A stretch of 64,000 nucleotides of DNA from Saccharomycopsis fibuligera x Saccharomycopsis cf. fibuligera. Taxonomy: Eukaryota; Ascomycota; Saccharomycetes; Ascoideales; Saccharomycopsidaceae. Location: the NCBI GenBank assembly GCA_001936135.1, contig CP012820.1, positions 186,001 to 250,000 of the forward strand, in the 5' to 3' direction. A model generated the notes under the pieces. That model saw nothing but the letters and a program-made list of their open reading frames with translations. It had not been told where the DNA came from and did not search any database. Below are positions 41,614 through 52,422 of the stretch, piece by piece; position 1 is the stretch's first letter; each line of letters opens with the position of its first letter. A program made the position numbers and the translations under genes.

Positions 41614-41964
41614 ATGCAATTCTCTACTGTCGCCGCCATTTCTGCTTTCGTCGCTTTGACCTCTGCTGCTGAAATCACTTCTACTGCTGTTGAAACTGCT
41701 AAATCAGTTGTTGAACAAACCGTCTACTCTTGTGCTACCGAAGTTTCTTCTTGCCCATACTCTTCTTCCGCTGCTACTACTGGTAACAGCACTGCTCCAG
41801 CCACCACTCCAGCTCCATCTGCTCCTTCTGGCAACACTACTAACAGCACCGGTAACTACACCAGCCCAGCTGTTTCTGTCGGTGAAGGTGCTGCTAACGT
41901 CCTCGGTAACTCTGCCATGTTTGGTGCTGCTGCTTTGGCCGGTGCTGTTTTGTTGGGTTTGTAA
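41614..41964 (+). CDS. Small GPI-anchored cell wall protein, Ccw12-like
   Basis: Intact 116-residue frame. Residues 1-18 (MQFSTVAAISAFVALTSA) are a signal peptide almost identical at its start to that of S. cerevisiae Ccw12. The mature part is Ser/Thr/Ala-rich with two Cys and N-glycosylation sequons (NST, NTT, NST, NYT). The C-terminus is a GPI-anchor signal: a small-residue site near NVLGNSA, then the hydrophobic run MFGAAALAGAVLLGL. Codon choice is strongly biased (GCT, TCT, ACC, GGT), so the protein should be abundant. It would be a short mannoprotein that strengthens the wall. The exact orthologue is uncertain because such proteins diverge fast. Confidence 0.85.
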   Translation: MQFSTVAAISAFVALTSAAEITSTAVETAKSVVEQTVYSCATEVSSCPYSSSAATTGNSTAPATTPAPSAPSGNTTNSTGNYTSPAVSVGEGAANVLGNSAMFGAAALAGAVLLGL

Positions 41965-42951
41965 ATTGATTGAGTTCAGATTTTCAACCCTCTTGTCCTA
42001 TAACATTATAGCAGCCACATGTTAACTCATTCACAGCCATATACCCTTGACCACATCTCCAACTACAACCATTTATACAAGCAGTTGCTAGCCCAAAACT
42101 TGCATTATTAATCATTAATAGTACCATTTCCACGTACATCATACATTTTACTTTTTAATTCTTTCACTTACTGGGCCTGCATTGAATCAATCGATCAGAA
42201 CCTTTTCGGTTTTGATTTTTTTTTGCAGGCGTTGGTTATATTTTATACCATAGATTTTTCTGTTCTATCACCTTTATCCAAAGGACCAGATCTTCACGTT
42301 GCTTCCATTTTTGTTGCTCCTTTTTTATTTCGCTTTGGCTCTTCGTTCATCATTCATTGATGGTTTGCTTAAACTTATTTCGGTTTAACTTGCTTTTTTT
42401 TCTGGTTTTGTAATAACTTATAGTTTTTGCTTTTTTTGTTGACTAATTTTCCTTATTCATTATTCGTCAAAATATAATGTACATTATTATATCCTTAGCT
42501 TTTCAGTAATTGTGATTCGTTTATGTTTTTGTGACTGGTCAGTTTGAAAATTGAAAGTGCTTTATATTTGCGTATTTAACGTGCATAATTTGAGCAAAAC
42601 CGGAAAGAAAGAAGTGATTGTTTCAAGCAACTAGTATTTCAATGTGAAACCCTCTGCAATAGAGGGTCATTGGAAGTAGTCACTCAAGACCTTTAATTTC
42701 GGGTTTAAGGTTTGCCAATGTAATTTTTGGACTAAACAGCATGTATTAATAAGGATTGAATCATGATGTCTACGCTAAAAATAATGAATGCAGGAAAGAA
42801 TGCAAAGCTCAGTTGCATTGACAATCAAACATTCAATAAAAGGCTCAGAGCTTCAGTGGGCTTTTTACACTCAATATGAATAAATATAGTAAATATGAAG
42901 AATAGTATCATTCGTTGACCTGTACCAAGAGTAGAATTTTGTTAAATTCAG

Positions 42952-42988
<37 letters not shown>

Positions 42989-45233
42989 ATAATAATAATA
43001 ATTATTGCAACCAACCTCAGCTTAACAGAGCTTTGGTAATCTACTGCAAGTTCCAAAAACTCGGGCACCCTCGGTGTTTCGTATATTTTTTCCAGCATTC
43101 ACATGACTGTGTCCTCGGAGCATGAATCAAAACACGAGATTTTGCCACGAATAGCATAGTTTTCGACCGACTAACTGGTAAAAGTACTATGTACCATTAA
43201 AATTCAAAAAATCATTATAAGGACACTATTGTATGGCAGCTTTTTGTAGCAGTTGTGGCAGATAGGCCAATCTCGGTGCATTGAAGAATTTCTATTGTAA
43301 GCGTTCATTGCGAGTTTGTTTGGGTAATGTGTGATGAGTTATAGCCGTAGCTGCCAGTTGTCAGAACTTTCAGTTTCTACTTCCGACTATAGTCAAACGC
43401 ACGTAAAGCACTCCTTCAAATCCATAATTGTAAAGTTTCACAGAACGCAAAGCTTTTTCTACTATAACCTTGTATACATGACAAATTCGGGTGCATCTTG
43501 TGCTCTGTCCAGCTGAAGTAGTATTATTGTATCATTTCATTTCATTTTGTTAGAAAAACGCCATCTACTAACGCGTCCATGCGGCGGTTTTATTTCCTTT
43601 CCTGAGACAGAATTTGGGGCAATTGACTGGTTATTGGCCGATCGGCAGAACTATATGCCTGTTTGGCCAGAATGTTAACACTAAAATTACGATCAAAACT
43701 TTACTTGCTGAAAAGTTTAAACCTCACATGCTGAATAGTATATTCATGATCGATGAATTAGCTTTACTGGAAAAGATCCAAAACACAATGTACAGGAAGT
43801 ATAAAAAGTAACGTTTGCAGACCCGACTTCATAAAATACAGTTGAGCTGTTTCTCAACTGCCCAAAGATGGAAAATCAGTTTGGTTTGATTGTTAAGACC
43901 CATTTCTCGTTGTACGGCAAATACTGACTTGAAATCGCATAGTTGCCGCATGGGACGGAACTTATCGTCAAAACCGGTTCTTTCATGGATTACTGGTGAC
44001 CCATCATCACTAAACCTACGTCCTGTCAGCTATGTCTATAGTTTGCTCTATACACCATTTTTTGGGTCATCTGCTTTTGGTTGAATTAACTGTAGCGTAT
44101 TTTTATAAAAGACATCAGCAGAGAAAAAAATAGTGGTCTGTTCATATATAATGCACATTTGCAGGTGTAATTCCGGGGCTTCACTTGCGTTTTACCCGAG
44201 AGAGCATTACCGACTTGTCGAGCCTGCTTTAAAATACACGAGAGTTTTCCTCGTAATTATCAATTCCGGTGGAGACGCGCGACAAACGACGCTAGTGGAC
44301 CAAAGAGGAAAATAGCACACAAAATTTTTTATTTTTTTTACGTTTCGCAGTGTTTTTGCAACAGCGTGTAATTTTGTAGTTTTCGTAGCTGGTATCGAGA
44401 CCCGCCAGAAGGACACAGGAAAAAAAAAAAAGACGAACTTAGTGAACCCGAAACACCAGCACATTCATACGCTATTCTCTTACCAATCAATCGCTTGAAT
44501 ATTTGAGTATTACTACTTTGTGGTTTGTTATCATATATCACTATCACCGCTGTAATATTACTTATAACTACAGTTGAAATTGACCAGTGATTGTTCCATT
44601 ACAATAGAATAGTTGTTTCCTTCAAACCAGCCAGCCTTTTCTATTTTGCTCTTGCTCTTTTATTGTTTTTTTATTGTTTATTCTTTATAAAACCTCCAGG
44701 ATAAAAACACTTCACCTTACACATATAACCAACGTTGATAAAAATTGAGCTCTGATTGTACCCAATTTTATCTCATTCAACGATTTTTATAACACATCAT
44801 CATTAATACTCACGTATCTATCTATACGCACGCGGACTTATTAGTCAAAAAGATTATCGGCCTTTTGTATTTTTGTTTTTCCCAATAAGAAAACGAAAAA
44901 TTACATCAAGAGGAATCGTTCATTATCAGCGTTGGCCAATTAATTATAAACAGCTGAATAGTTTTCAGATTGCCTTTACTGCTACTCCAAGGAACTAAAA
45001 TAAAAATATTAACTCACCATCTGACTCGTTCCCTTTTTAATCCGTTTTAATTTTTTTTTCAGGTTAGAGCCACGCAAGCACTCAGTTTTAACAGGATTGT
45101 ACAAATCATAGTAATTCATTGATTTCCATAAAAACCCTTCAGAGCATATACGATTGACTTGATTTCTCTTATTCATCAAGTTATATACTGTATTCAAATA
45201 TCAAATATCAAAACCAAATAACATATATCCATA
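41965..45233. other. Long intergenic region upstream of RAC1
   Basis: 3.3 kb between two plus-strand genes, the longest gene-free stretch here. It holds a long A tract followed by TAA repeats (about 42954-43002) and a small perfect hairpin (42650-42666, CCCTCT/AGAGGG). Several short frames have no family likeness. The last 600 bp before RAC1 are pyrimidine-rich and probably leader. Confidence 0.5.
42954..43002 (+). repeat. Poly(A) tract followed by (TAA)n
   Basis: About 32 A residues run into five or six TAA/TAAT units. Confidence 0.9.
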
Positions 45234-45902
45234 ATGAGAAGCATCAAGTGTGTTGTTGTTGGTGATGGTGCCGTTGGTAAGACCTGTCTTTTAATTTCCT
45301 ACACCACCAACACTTTCCCACATGATTACATCCCAACTGTCTTTGACAACTATTCTGCCAATGTCATGGTTGATGGCCAGCCAATCAAATTGGGTCTTTG
45401 GGATACTGCTGGTCAAGAAGAATATGATCGTCTTAGACCATTGTCATATCCTCAAACCGAAGTGTTTTTGATCTGTTTTTCCCTTGTGGAACCATCTTCT
45501 TTTGCTAATGTTAAGGCTAAATGGATCCCTGAAATTAGACAACATTCCACTAGAGATATTGCTATATTGTTGATTGGTACTAAATTGGATTTAAGAGATG
45601 ATCCTCATACTTTGGACAGATTAAGAGAATATGGTAATGAGCCAATCAGTACTACCGAAGGTAAAAAAGCCGCTAGAGAATTAGGTTGTGTTGATTATTT
45701 GGAATGTAGTGCATCGTCTCAACAGGGTGTTAAAGATGTGTTTGATGCAGCTATAAAAGCAGTCATAGATCCTCCAAAGTTCAATGAGCCTCCAATTTTG
45801 AATAATGTTGCTGGTAATACTACTACCAATAGAAAACATACTCTCGGCGGTAATAACACCATTACTAAAAAGAAGAGAAAGAACAAGTGTGTCATTTTAT
45901 AA
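45234..45902 (+). CDS. RAC1: Rho-family GTPase Rac1
   Basis: Intact 222-residue frame. It has all G-boxes: GDGAVGKT (10-17), switch I with [30 protein letters not shown] (switch II), TKLDL, and CSASSQ. The Trp in [13 protein letters not shown] (Phe in Cdc42) identifies Rac over Cdc42. The Rho insert helix [12 protein letters not shown] is present. Beyond the usual end there is an Asn/Thr-rich insert of about 30 residues, then a polybasic KKKRKNK and the CaaX box CVIL. The final Leu predicts geranylgeranylation and plasma-membrane targeting. In Candida, Rac1 with its exchange factor Dck1 acts in hyphal growth in solid matrix and wall integrity. S. cerevisiae has no Rac. Confidence 0.94.
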   Translation: MRSIKCVVVGDGAVGKTCLLISYTTNTFPHDYIPTVFDNYSANVMVDGQPIKLGLWDTAGQEEYDRLRPLSYPQTEVFLICFSLVEPSSFANVKAKWIPEIRQHSTRDIAILLIGTKLDLRDDPHTLDRLREYGNEPISTTEGKKAARELGCVDYLECSASSQQGVKDVFDAAIKAVIDPPKFNEPPILNNVAGNTTTNRKHTLGGNNTITKKKRKNKCVIL

Positions 45903-46044
45903 TCGGTTTTATCCTATATTCTCCCCCCCCTTCCCATTGTTTTTTGGTTTTCCTTTTACATTATTTCATTTGATGCTTAGTATAATTTTTTTGTTATATT
46001 ATTACAACTACTATTCTTTTCTTTTCTTTTCTTTATTTTGAGGA

Positions 46045-46069
46045 TTGTCTTGTCTTGTCTTGTCTTGTC
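46045..46069 (+). repeat. (TTGTC)5 tandem repeat
   Basis: Five perfect 5-bp units in the likely 3' UTR of RAC1. Confidence 0.92.
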
Positions 46070-46265
46070 TTGCGTTTGACTTTGTTTCTTTATACTTTAT
46101 TTTTATTCTTTGCTGCTTTCTTACCGTATCAACCCCAAGCAATTATTTTAATTGTTCATTTTGGTGCTATTATTACTGATTTAGTAACCTTCCTTGTTCA
46201 CATAATTTTAACTTAATATGCCATCCTTTTTCTCTCTCTCTCTTCTTCCCTCTCCCTCTCCACCC

Positions 46266-46269
<4 letters not shown>

Positions 46270-46305
<36 letters not shown>
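46270..46305 (+). repeat. Poly(T) tract, 36 nt
   Basis: Thirty-six T residues downstream of RAC1, next to a CT-rich stretch. Confidence 0.93.
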
Positions 46306-46308
<3 letters not shown>

Positions 46309-47471
46309 TTTTGTTCAAGCTGATCTATTTATGTCTTTATCTATTTATTACAGGAATTTTGCTTTTTTTTGTTCTTCCTAGTTTATCTTTATTGAGCTTT
46401 TTCATTTCATTGAAAGTATGGTCTTGATTATCTTTCCTTTTTTAAAACAGTTTATTTATTCTTTTCCTGTCCACTTTTTTTTAAAAAAATTTGAATCTGA
46501 ATCGTTTTCAATCTTATAATATATCCATAATATATATGATCGTAAATAAGGTAAAAATAGAAATAAAACAACGGCAAAATCCTACCATTATGCTAAAGAT
46601 TATGTTCATATATTTAAATATATACCATTTATAATCTGGAGGTTTTGAGCTGTTTGCTCGACTTGGAATCGTTGAGCAAAGTCAGGTTGCATCTCTTACT
46701 CTGTGTACATACATTCCAGGTCAATCACTAGCCAAATGATAAAAGTTTGGCATAGTAATCATCATGTTCGTTATTGATTATTCGTCTAATCACTCACCCT
46801 GTCAAATGAGCATATTATCTCTTGTCATTGTTTTGGTGACATTGTTGTAACGTGGCTGTATCACATCATTTTCCATGTTATTTTCGAATATTGAAAGTAG
46901 TTCTTTTTCCTTATGTCTACGAAATTATTTGTAAAAATAAGCTAAATATACATCATGAACAATACATTTATTAAAAATTTAGAGTTGCGTTAATGTTCAG
47001 TGGTAGTGTCCAGCCAAAAGGTTATAATCTATTTGGCTTCGTATCATTAACCAAGCATGAGGAAATTTACAGCCCTAAGCAACTACAGTTATGGACAAAA
47101 TCGAGATAAATTACATTGGCGATGCTAATATCAAATAGCTATACATAAAATAGAATCAGCTATAATGAATTGGCTTTTCTTTAAAGAAAATTTATAACAT
47201 TAAGGATGTATGAAAAAACTTAGTCTTTGATATGTAGAAAGACTGAAGTAATCTCCAGGAAGATATTACGAAAATGAAGAGTAAATAATATGGGTGTGTA
47301 TAGGCGCTTTTTACAACACAAAGCTGGTATTCTCGAGACAAAGCAGATAGAACACTTGAACAAAAACCACAAAGCACAATTTCTAACTTCAGTAGTACGC
47401 TTATGACTGTATGTATGTCGACACTTTGCTGCAAGGTGCGGTACTAGTTACGCATTAAAGCTCTCAAAGAG

Positions 47472-47499
47472 CACGTGCACTAAATAAGGGCTATTTTTT
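47472..47499 (+). promoter_or_regulatory. RPS10 promoter: E-box and Tbf1-type half site
   Basis: CACGTG at 47472-47477 is followed by AGGGCTATTTTTT at 47487-47499. The second string also lies upstream of RPS3. Confidence 0.5.
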
Positions 47500-47596
47500 A
47501 TTTACGTGACAGCGGCGCATGTGCCGCGGCCGCTGCTGCAAAACTTTGGAAAAACTCGAGAAAAGCGCTAACCACCCAAAACAGTGAAAGCGTATC

Positions 47597-47604
47597 TCAC
47601 GTGA
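47597..47604 (+). promoter_or_regulatory. Cbf1-like site TCACGTGA upstream of RPS10
   Basis: A perfect TCACGTGA palindrome about 255 bp before the RPS10 ATG. Cbf1 works with Tbf1 at ribosomal protein promoters in Candida albicans. Binding here is inference. Confidence 0.5.
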
Positions 47605-47855
47605 TTTCAACTTTTCGCCCTGATGTGGTGGGGGCCAACTGCTTTCCAGTGGCCAGTGTATGGTTGTTACTGCAGCCCAGCAAGAACACTGAGCGAGACC
47701 GACAGCAGCCACTGCGAGAATCACTGGCCGTTCGAAAAAAAAATCGTGAAAAATAATTTTAGAGAAAAGAAAAAACCTTGCGTTATTATAGTAGTCTTTT
47801 AGCTAAAGAACTTAATCGTCTGTGCAAGAAGAATCCATAAGTCAATAGTAACAAG

Positions 47856-49021
47856 ATGCTTATTCCAAAGGAAGACAGAAAGAAGATCCACGCCTATCTT
47901 TTCCAAGGTATGTAATCTGCCAGCAAGCAAGAGCGCAACCACTGTGAATATCACAATCAACAACATGAGAGAGAAAATATCGGTACTGTTATTATTGAAA
48001 AAGGGGATGAATTGAAAATAATAGAGTGGTATGAAGGGAAACTCGTATAATCTAATCTAATGCATTGTGTAAATGAGAATGAGAATGAGAATGAGAATGT
48101 GAAAGAACATTCAATGAATCAAAAAAAGACATTACCAAAAGAAAACTATCATTATAAGAAAACTATCATTATAAGTAAAAATAAATCAAATACAACTCGC
48201 TGAGCTAAAAAAATTTTAAAACACATTTGAAGGGCATTTCAAGCTTTCGTTAATACTGATGCAATAATTATGGGAGACAGAGAAGAGAGCTTGATTGATG
48301 AAATGGTTGGGTTCCGTCTTCATCTTTAATAACGCCAATATTGGAAGAGCATTTGTGTGAATAAACTGCCCACGATTCAAGAAAATTGACCCCTTTTGAA
48401 TGAGAATAAGCAGGTGATAAAAATGCAAATGCCGTTGAACGTGAACCAAGCGGAGAATGATACAACCATAATCTAGAATATTTGAATGTCACTCAAAATC
48501 TAAAGTTGCCGAATTCTGCGGATTGATGATTTTATACACAATGCATATATTTATTGAAAATCTATAAATTTACAAGCAAAGTATTTTTATGATTCATTTG
48601 TCTTTCTGTCAGTCAAACCATTATATTTTATCGCAAATAAACTTTCTCTCTCATAATATTATCAAACCAAAGGCAATTTGTTCAAAACACAAATACTAAC
48701 AAATTCTCTATAGAAGGTGTTGTTGTTGCCAAGAAGGACTTTGAAATCCAACACGATGTCCTTGACACCAAGAACTTGTACGTCATTAAGGCTTTGCAAT
48801 CCTTGACCTCTAAAGGTTACGTCAAGACTCAATTCTCATGGCAATACTATTACTACACCTTGACCGAAGAAGGTGTTGAATACTTGAGAGAATGGTTACA
48901 TCTTCCAGAAGGTGTCTTGCCAGCTACCAGATTAAAGGAAACCGTCCAAGAAAGACCAAACAGAGGATTCAGAAGAACTGGTGGTGGTTTCAGAAGACCA
49001 GCTGGTAGAGGTAGAGATTAA
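47856..49021 (+). CDS. RPS10: 40S ribosomal protein eS10 (spliced)
   Basis: I join exon 47856-47907 (17 codons plus one base, MLIPKEDRKKIHAYLFQ) to exon 48714-49021. The intron is 806 nt with donor GTATGT and branch site TACTAAC 14 nt before TAG. The product is 119 residues, a full-length eS10 with the winged-helix core VVVAKKDFEIQHDVLDTKNL, SLTSKGYVKTQFSWQYYYYT and EGVEYLREWLHLPEGVLPAT, and an Arg/Gly-rich tail. It sits on the head of the 40S subunit. The early position of the intron is typical of yeast ribosomal protein genes, but its length is at the long end. Codon bias is strong in both exons. Confidence 0.96.
48075..48174 (+). repeat. Two short tandem repeats inside the RPS10 intron
   Basis: GAGAAT is repeated four times (48075-48098), and the 17-bp unit GAAAACTATCATTATAA is repeated twice (48141-48174). 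Confidence 0.9.
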
Positions 49022-49469
49022 ATTCTTTCAATTGTTTAATTATTTACAAAGATTTTATTATTAATATAATATAACAATTTTTATGCTTAAATAATAAAGA
49101 AAAGGAATTTTATTATTCTGCTTTTTTTTTTCTTAAATCACTCTTGTTTATCAGTATACGACCATTTAGCCATATCAAAACTATATCCGAGCAGGTGTGT
49201 GCATGTATTTTTATCGTAACATTTTATTATTGCTGTCTAGTTGACTTGTCTAGTTGGCTTGTCGATTTACAACTGTCGTATCTTACATCAACAGATTAGT
49301 AAACATCATTTACTCTCCACATGTATATATACAGAAATTGATTAAACATTATCTTGACGTTGATGTAATTATTCTTGTGCTTATATGACAATAAAAATAA
49401 AACACAGTAGTCGTCATACTCTCTAAGAATGTGTATATAAATAGTTCGACTTTCTTATGATGTTTCGAA
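49022..49469. other. Convergent 3' region, RPS10 and MAS2
   Basis: 448 bp, AT-rich, between convergent genes. Nothing else seen. Confidence 0.5.
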
Positions 49470-51173
49470 TTATGACCACCAGCTTTTCTTTTTCCCCTTA
49501 GAAGCATCTTCCTCGACCCCAGTAGATGCATTCTTTGTCAATTTACCCAATCCATAATATTTCAATACTTGATCAATATCACCAAACGAATCTCTATCAC
49601 CTTGAATCACCACTGTTGGTTTCCCACTACCATTTTTACTAGCATTTCCCGTCAACACTCTTTCAGCTACTCTTTTGATATCACTTAGCGTCACTTGTTC
49701 AATTTTATCGATCATTTCAAATAATGGGATCTTATAACCATGAACTTGAATTTGTCTTCCAAGATCTTCTAATTCCACCATCTTAGATTCTAAATTCATT
49801 AATAACGACGACTTGAGTTGGTTTTTGGACCGGTTTAGTTCAGTCTGAGTAATTCCTCCGCTATTACCCAATCTTCCATTACTTCCATTATTTTTCTTTC
49901 TTCCACCAACACTTGTACCACTGCTACCACCTTGAAATGTAAGAGCAAGTTGTTGACAGATAATTTCTACCAAATATGGAGCAGCATTAGGAATACATGC
50001 GGCACTTATACCAAACAATCCACTATCGGCATATGAATGGTTGAAGGCGGTACAATTCTCAATAAACCCATACTTGTTCAACACCTGTGTATACAATTTG
50101 GCATACATCCCTTTACCGGGCCCACCGGCACTAAATGATCCACCACCACCAAGCAATGTTTGCAAGATCGCCAAAGCGTAAATGTCAGGATCAGTCACTG
50201 CAAGACCTTCAAAGCCAATATGAATATATGAAAATTCTGGCATACCTCCAGCTACTGGCGATGAAGCCGGAGGCAAGGAAAATTCACCACCAGTATAAAC
50301 TGCTGGGGCATATTTTGATTTAACTGCTTCTTCAGGCGATGACTTTACTGACTTCCATGACCCAAAAAGCTCTTCACTAAGTTCACGGGCTTTAGATTCT
50401 TCCACCCCAATGAATGAAACAGTAATGTTTTCAGGGTTGTAAAATTGAGTTCTGTATTTATCGATTAATTGCTTATTGATTAACGGCAATTTTTCTGGCG
50501 GACATAATAATGGCGACCCAAGTGTTTTCCCACTATATGCAACCATATGGAATAGTTCAGGTAAGATTAATTCTGGTTTTTTCCAAATTTCTTCAATTTC
50601 ATAAGCAGCAAAATTTTTCTGCTCTTCTACTTCTTCAACAGTAATCAATGGATTTATTACTGTTTCACTCATTAATTTTAACATTTTGGAGACATCATTA
50701 TTGAAAACTGATGCTTGATACATTATGGTTTCTCTTGATGATGAACACATGTAATTCCCACCCAATGACTCCAAATTTTTGACCATTTCTACCCCATTAA
50801 TATTTTTCGTGGAGTTAAAGGCAAGCTTGTCAACAATGTGGCTTACCCCCTGGAGACTTTCATCTTCAAATCTTGAACCAGCATTGACGTAGACTCCGAG
50901 AGCAGAAAAATGACCAGGTAGTGGATTAGTAGCGACTTTCACTTTGTTTGGCAATTCAAAAAATTTATATGGCTGTTTCGATGGGTTGTAATGTTAGTAA
51001 TTTCACTTGTAGTGCGAAACATGAAAAACAAACTTAAATTACGTTTTCAGCTTAAGATATGAAGAGATCAAATTATTTTAACATACTTCTTCTTTAGCAC
51101 TAGTGGCAAAGGTTCTGTTTTTGAGTAGACTCAACCCACGACCACTGCTTGATTTGATATTGTTTCTGAGCAT
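49470..51173 (-). CDS. MAS2: Mitochondrial processing peptidase alpha subunit (spliced)
   Basis: I join exon 51173-51087 (29 codons, with a presequence: [20 protein letters not shown] onward) to exon 50972-49470. The 114-nt intron has donor GTATGT and branch site TACTAAC 21 nt before CAG. The product is 529 residues. It is the substrate-binding alpha subunit of MPP, which removes matrix presequences. It lacks the HxxEH zinc site, as expected for alpha, and carries the glycine-rich loop [16 protein letters not shown]. The pitrilysin-like N-terminal domain begins [20 protein letters not shown]. An insert of about 26 residues rich in Gly, Ser and Asn follows QQLALTFQ and seems specific to this lineage. 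The longest single frame begins only after the intron at a TTG, so the spliced ATG start is needed. Confidence 0.93.
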
Positions 51174-51591
51174 TGTTATATATAATATTCACAAACTATT
51201 GCTTGAATATGTCTAATCTTCAAAAGACAAGCAGCTATATAAGTTATGTCATATAAAAGCACACTTTGAAAGTCTGGGCCAGACATCACCAACTTAATAA
51301 TAATCTCTATACTAAAACCAATGAATGCTAATAATATTTTTTCTTTCGACGATTCCCTATGCGTAGACATGCATTAAATTCATGTGATTGATACATGAGG
51401 AAACTCAGAGTTTCCGGAGAAGCAGAAATTCACCTATTACTTAGCAATGCCGAACCAGAACATCCTTGATCATGAATCATCATTATCCTTTACCTCAATT
51501 CATATTTTCTTAAAATATCATCCTCATTTTTCTCCCATCGTCACAACTGTCTCTTGAATAGCTTAATTTGCTATAACTGTAACTGCCAAAC
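51174..51591. other. Divergent promoter, MAS2 and JAC1
   Basis: 418 bp shared by two mitochondrial biogenesis genes transcribed away from each other. No known motif stood out. Confidence 0.5.
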
Positions 51592-52422
51592 ATGTCTTTT
51601 GCACTATGGACTAACCCTATACTCCATAGTTCATCCAAGGCCGGTGCCGCTGTTGCCTCTCGCAGATTAATTATGGGTTCCAATATTTTAATACTCAGTG
51701 GCACCACCAGCAGAGTATACTCGACCCAAGGTAACAATAACAATCGAAGCAATAAGAAAAATAATACTATAAGCTATTTCAAGCTTTTTCCATCTGTGTT
51801 CCCCAATAATGGACCACCGAAGGATGCTTTCAAAGTAAATCAACGCAAGCTTCGAAAAGAGTATTTGAAACTTCAAGCAGACAGTCATCCTGACATTTTG
51901 ATTGGCTCAAATCAGCTTAACAACGTGCAGAAAGAACATGAAAAAAAAGAAGCGCAGGCAGCTGAGCCGTCAAACTTGACAGCTGATGAAATAATTGCTG
52001 AGAATTCTAAAGTGTTGAATCGTGCTTATGCTACTTTAAAGTCACCATTAACAAGATCCCAACATTACTTGTCTTTACAAGGCATCGATGTCACTAATGA
52101 TGATTCTGCGGGCAACGAAGCCGAAACTTCCAATGCTAATAATTTGTTTAAAAAAATCGCAAGCTCCGATCAAGAGCTATTGCTCATGATTTTAGATATT
52201 CATGAGCAATTGGAAAATTGTGGAGATTATGAGGAATTGAAACAATTAAAAAAGGAAAATGATGAAAGAATTGAACAGTCGGAAAATTTATTGAATGAGT
52301 TGTATAAGACTAATGACTTGGAAAGGGCAACGGTGGAGACTATTAAATTGAATTATTGGTTTAATATAAAAAATGCTATAAAAGAATGGGAGCCTGGTAA
52401 GAGGGTTAATTTGACTCACTGA
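51592..52422 (+). CDS. JAC1: Mitochondrial J-protein Jac1 (HscB-type)
   Basis: Intact 276-residue frame. The N-terminus has a presequence (Ser, Ala, Arg; SRRLIMGSNILILSGTTSRV). The J domain begins near SYFKLFPSVF, has KLRKEYLKLQADSHPD with H99-P100-D101, and ends at NRAYATLKSPLTRSQHYLSL. The C-terminal HscB domain includes LLLMILDIHEQLE and a helical bundle. Jac1 stimulates the Ssq1 Hsp70 and binds Isu for transfer of iron-sulfur clusters in the matrix. A lineage-specific acidic/Asn-rich insert lies near 178-190, and an extra stretch separates HPD from the next J-domain helix. S. cerevisiae Jac1 is shorter (184). Confidence 0.92.
   Translation: MSFALWTNPILHSSSKAGAAVASRRLIMGSNILILSGTTSRVYSTQGNNNNRSNKKNNTISYFKLFPSVFPNNGPPKDAFKVNQRKLRKEYLKLQADSHPDILIGSNQLNNVQKEHEKKEAQAAEPSNLTADEIIAENSKVLNRAYATLKSPLTRSQHYLSLQGIDVTNDDSAGNEAETSNANNLFKKIASSDQELLLMILDIHEQLENCGDYEELKQLKKENDERIEQSENLLNELYKTNDLERATVETIKLNYWFNIKNAIKEWEPGKRVNLTH

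Larger units (their letters stand above)
45903..47855. other. Intergenic region, RAC1 3' side to RPS10 promoter
   Basis: 1.95 kb. It contains (TTGTC)5 at 46045-46069 and T36 at 46270-46305 in the likely RAC1 3' UTR. On the RPS10 side lie E-boxes at 47472-47477 and 47597-47604 and an AGGGCTATTTTT element at 47487-47498. No gene seen. Confidence 0.5.

Noticed and set aside
42650-42666. Short perfect hairpin (6-bp stem, 5-nt loop) with CCCTCT/AGAGGG
   Set aside because: Too small to call an RNA gene, and hairpin terminators are not used by RNA polymerase II.
47908-48713. snoRNA inside the RPS10 intron
   Set aside because: TGATGA-like and CTGA-like words occur, but not in the right order and spacing with a closing stem, and I saw no H/ACA pair. 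It stays open for a model-based search.
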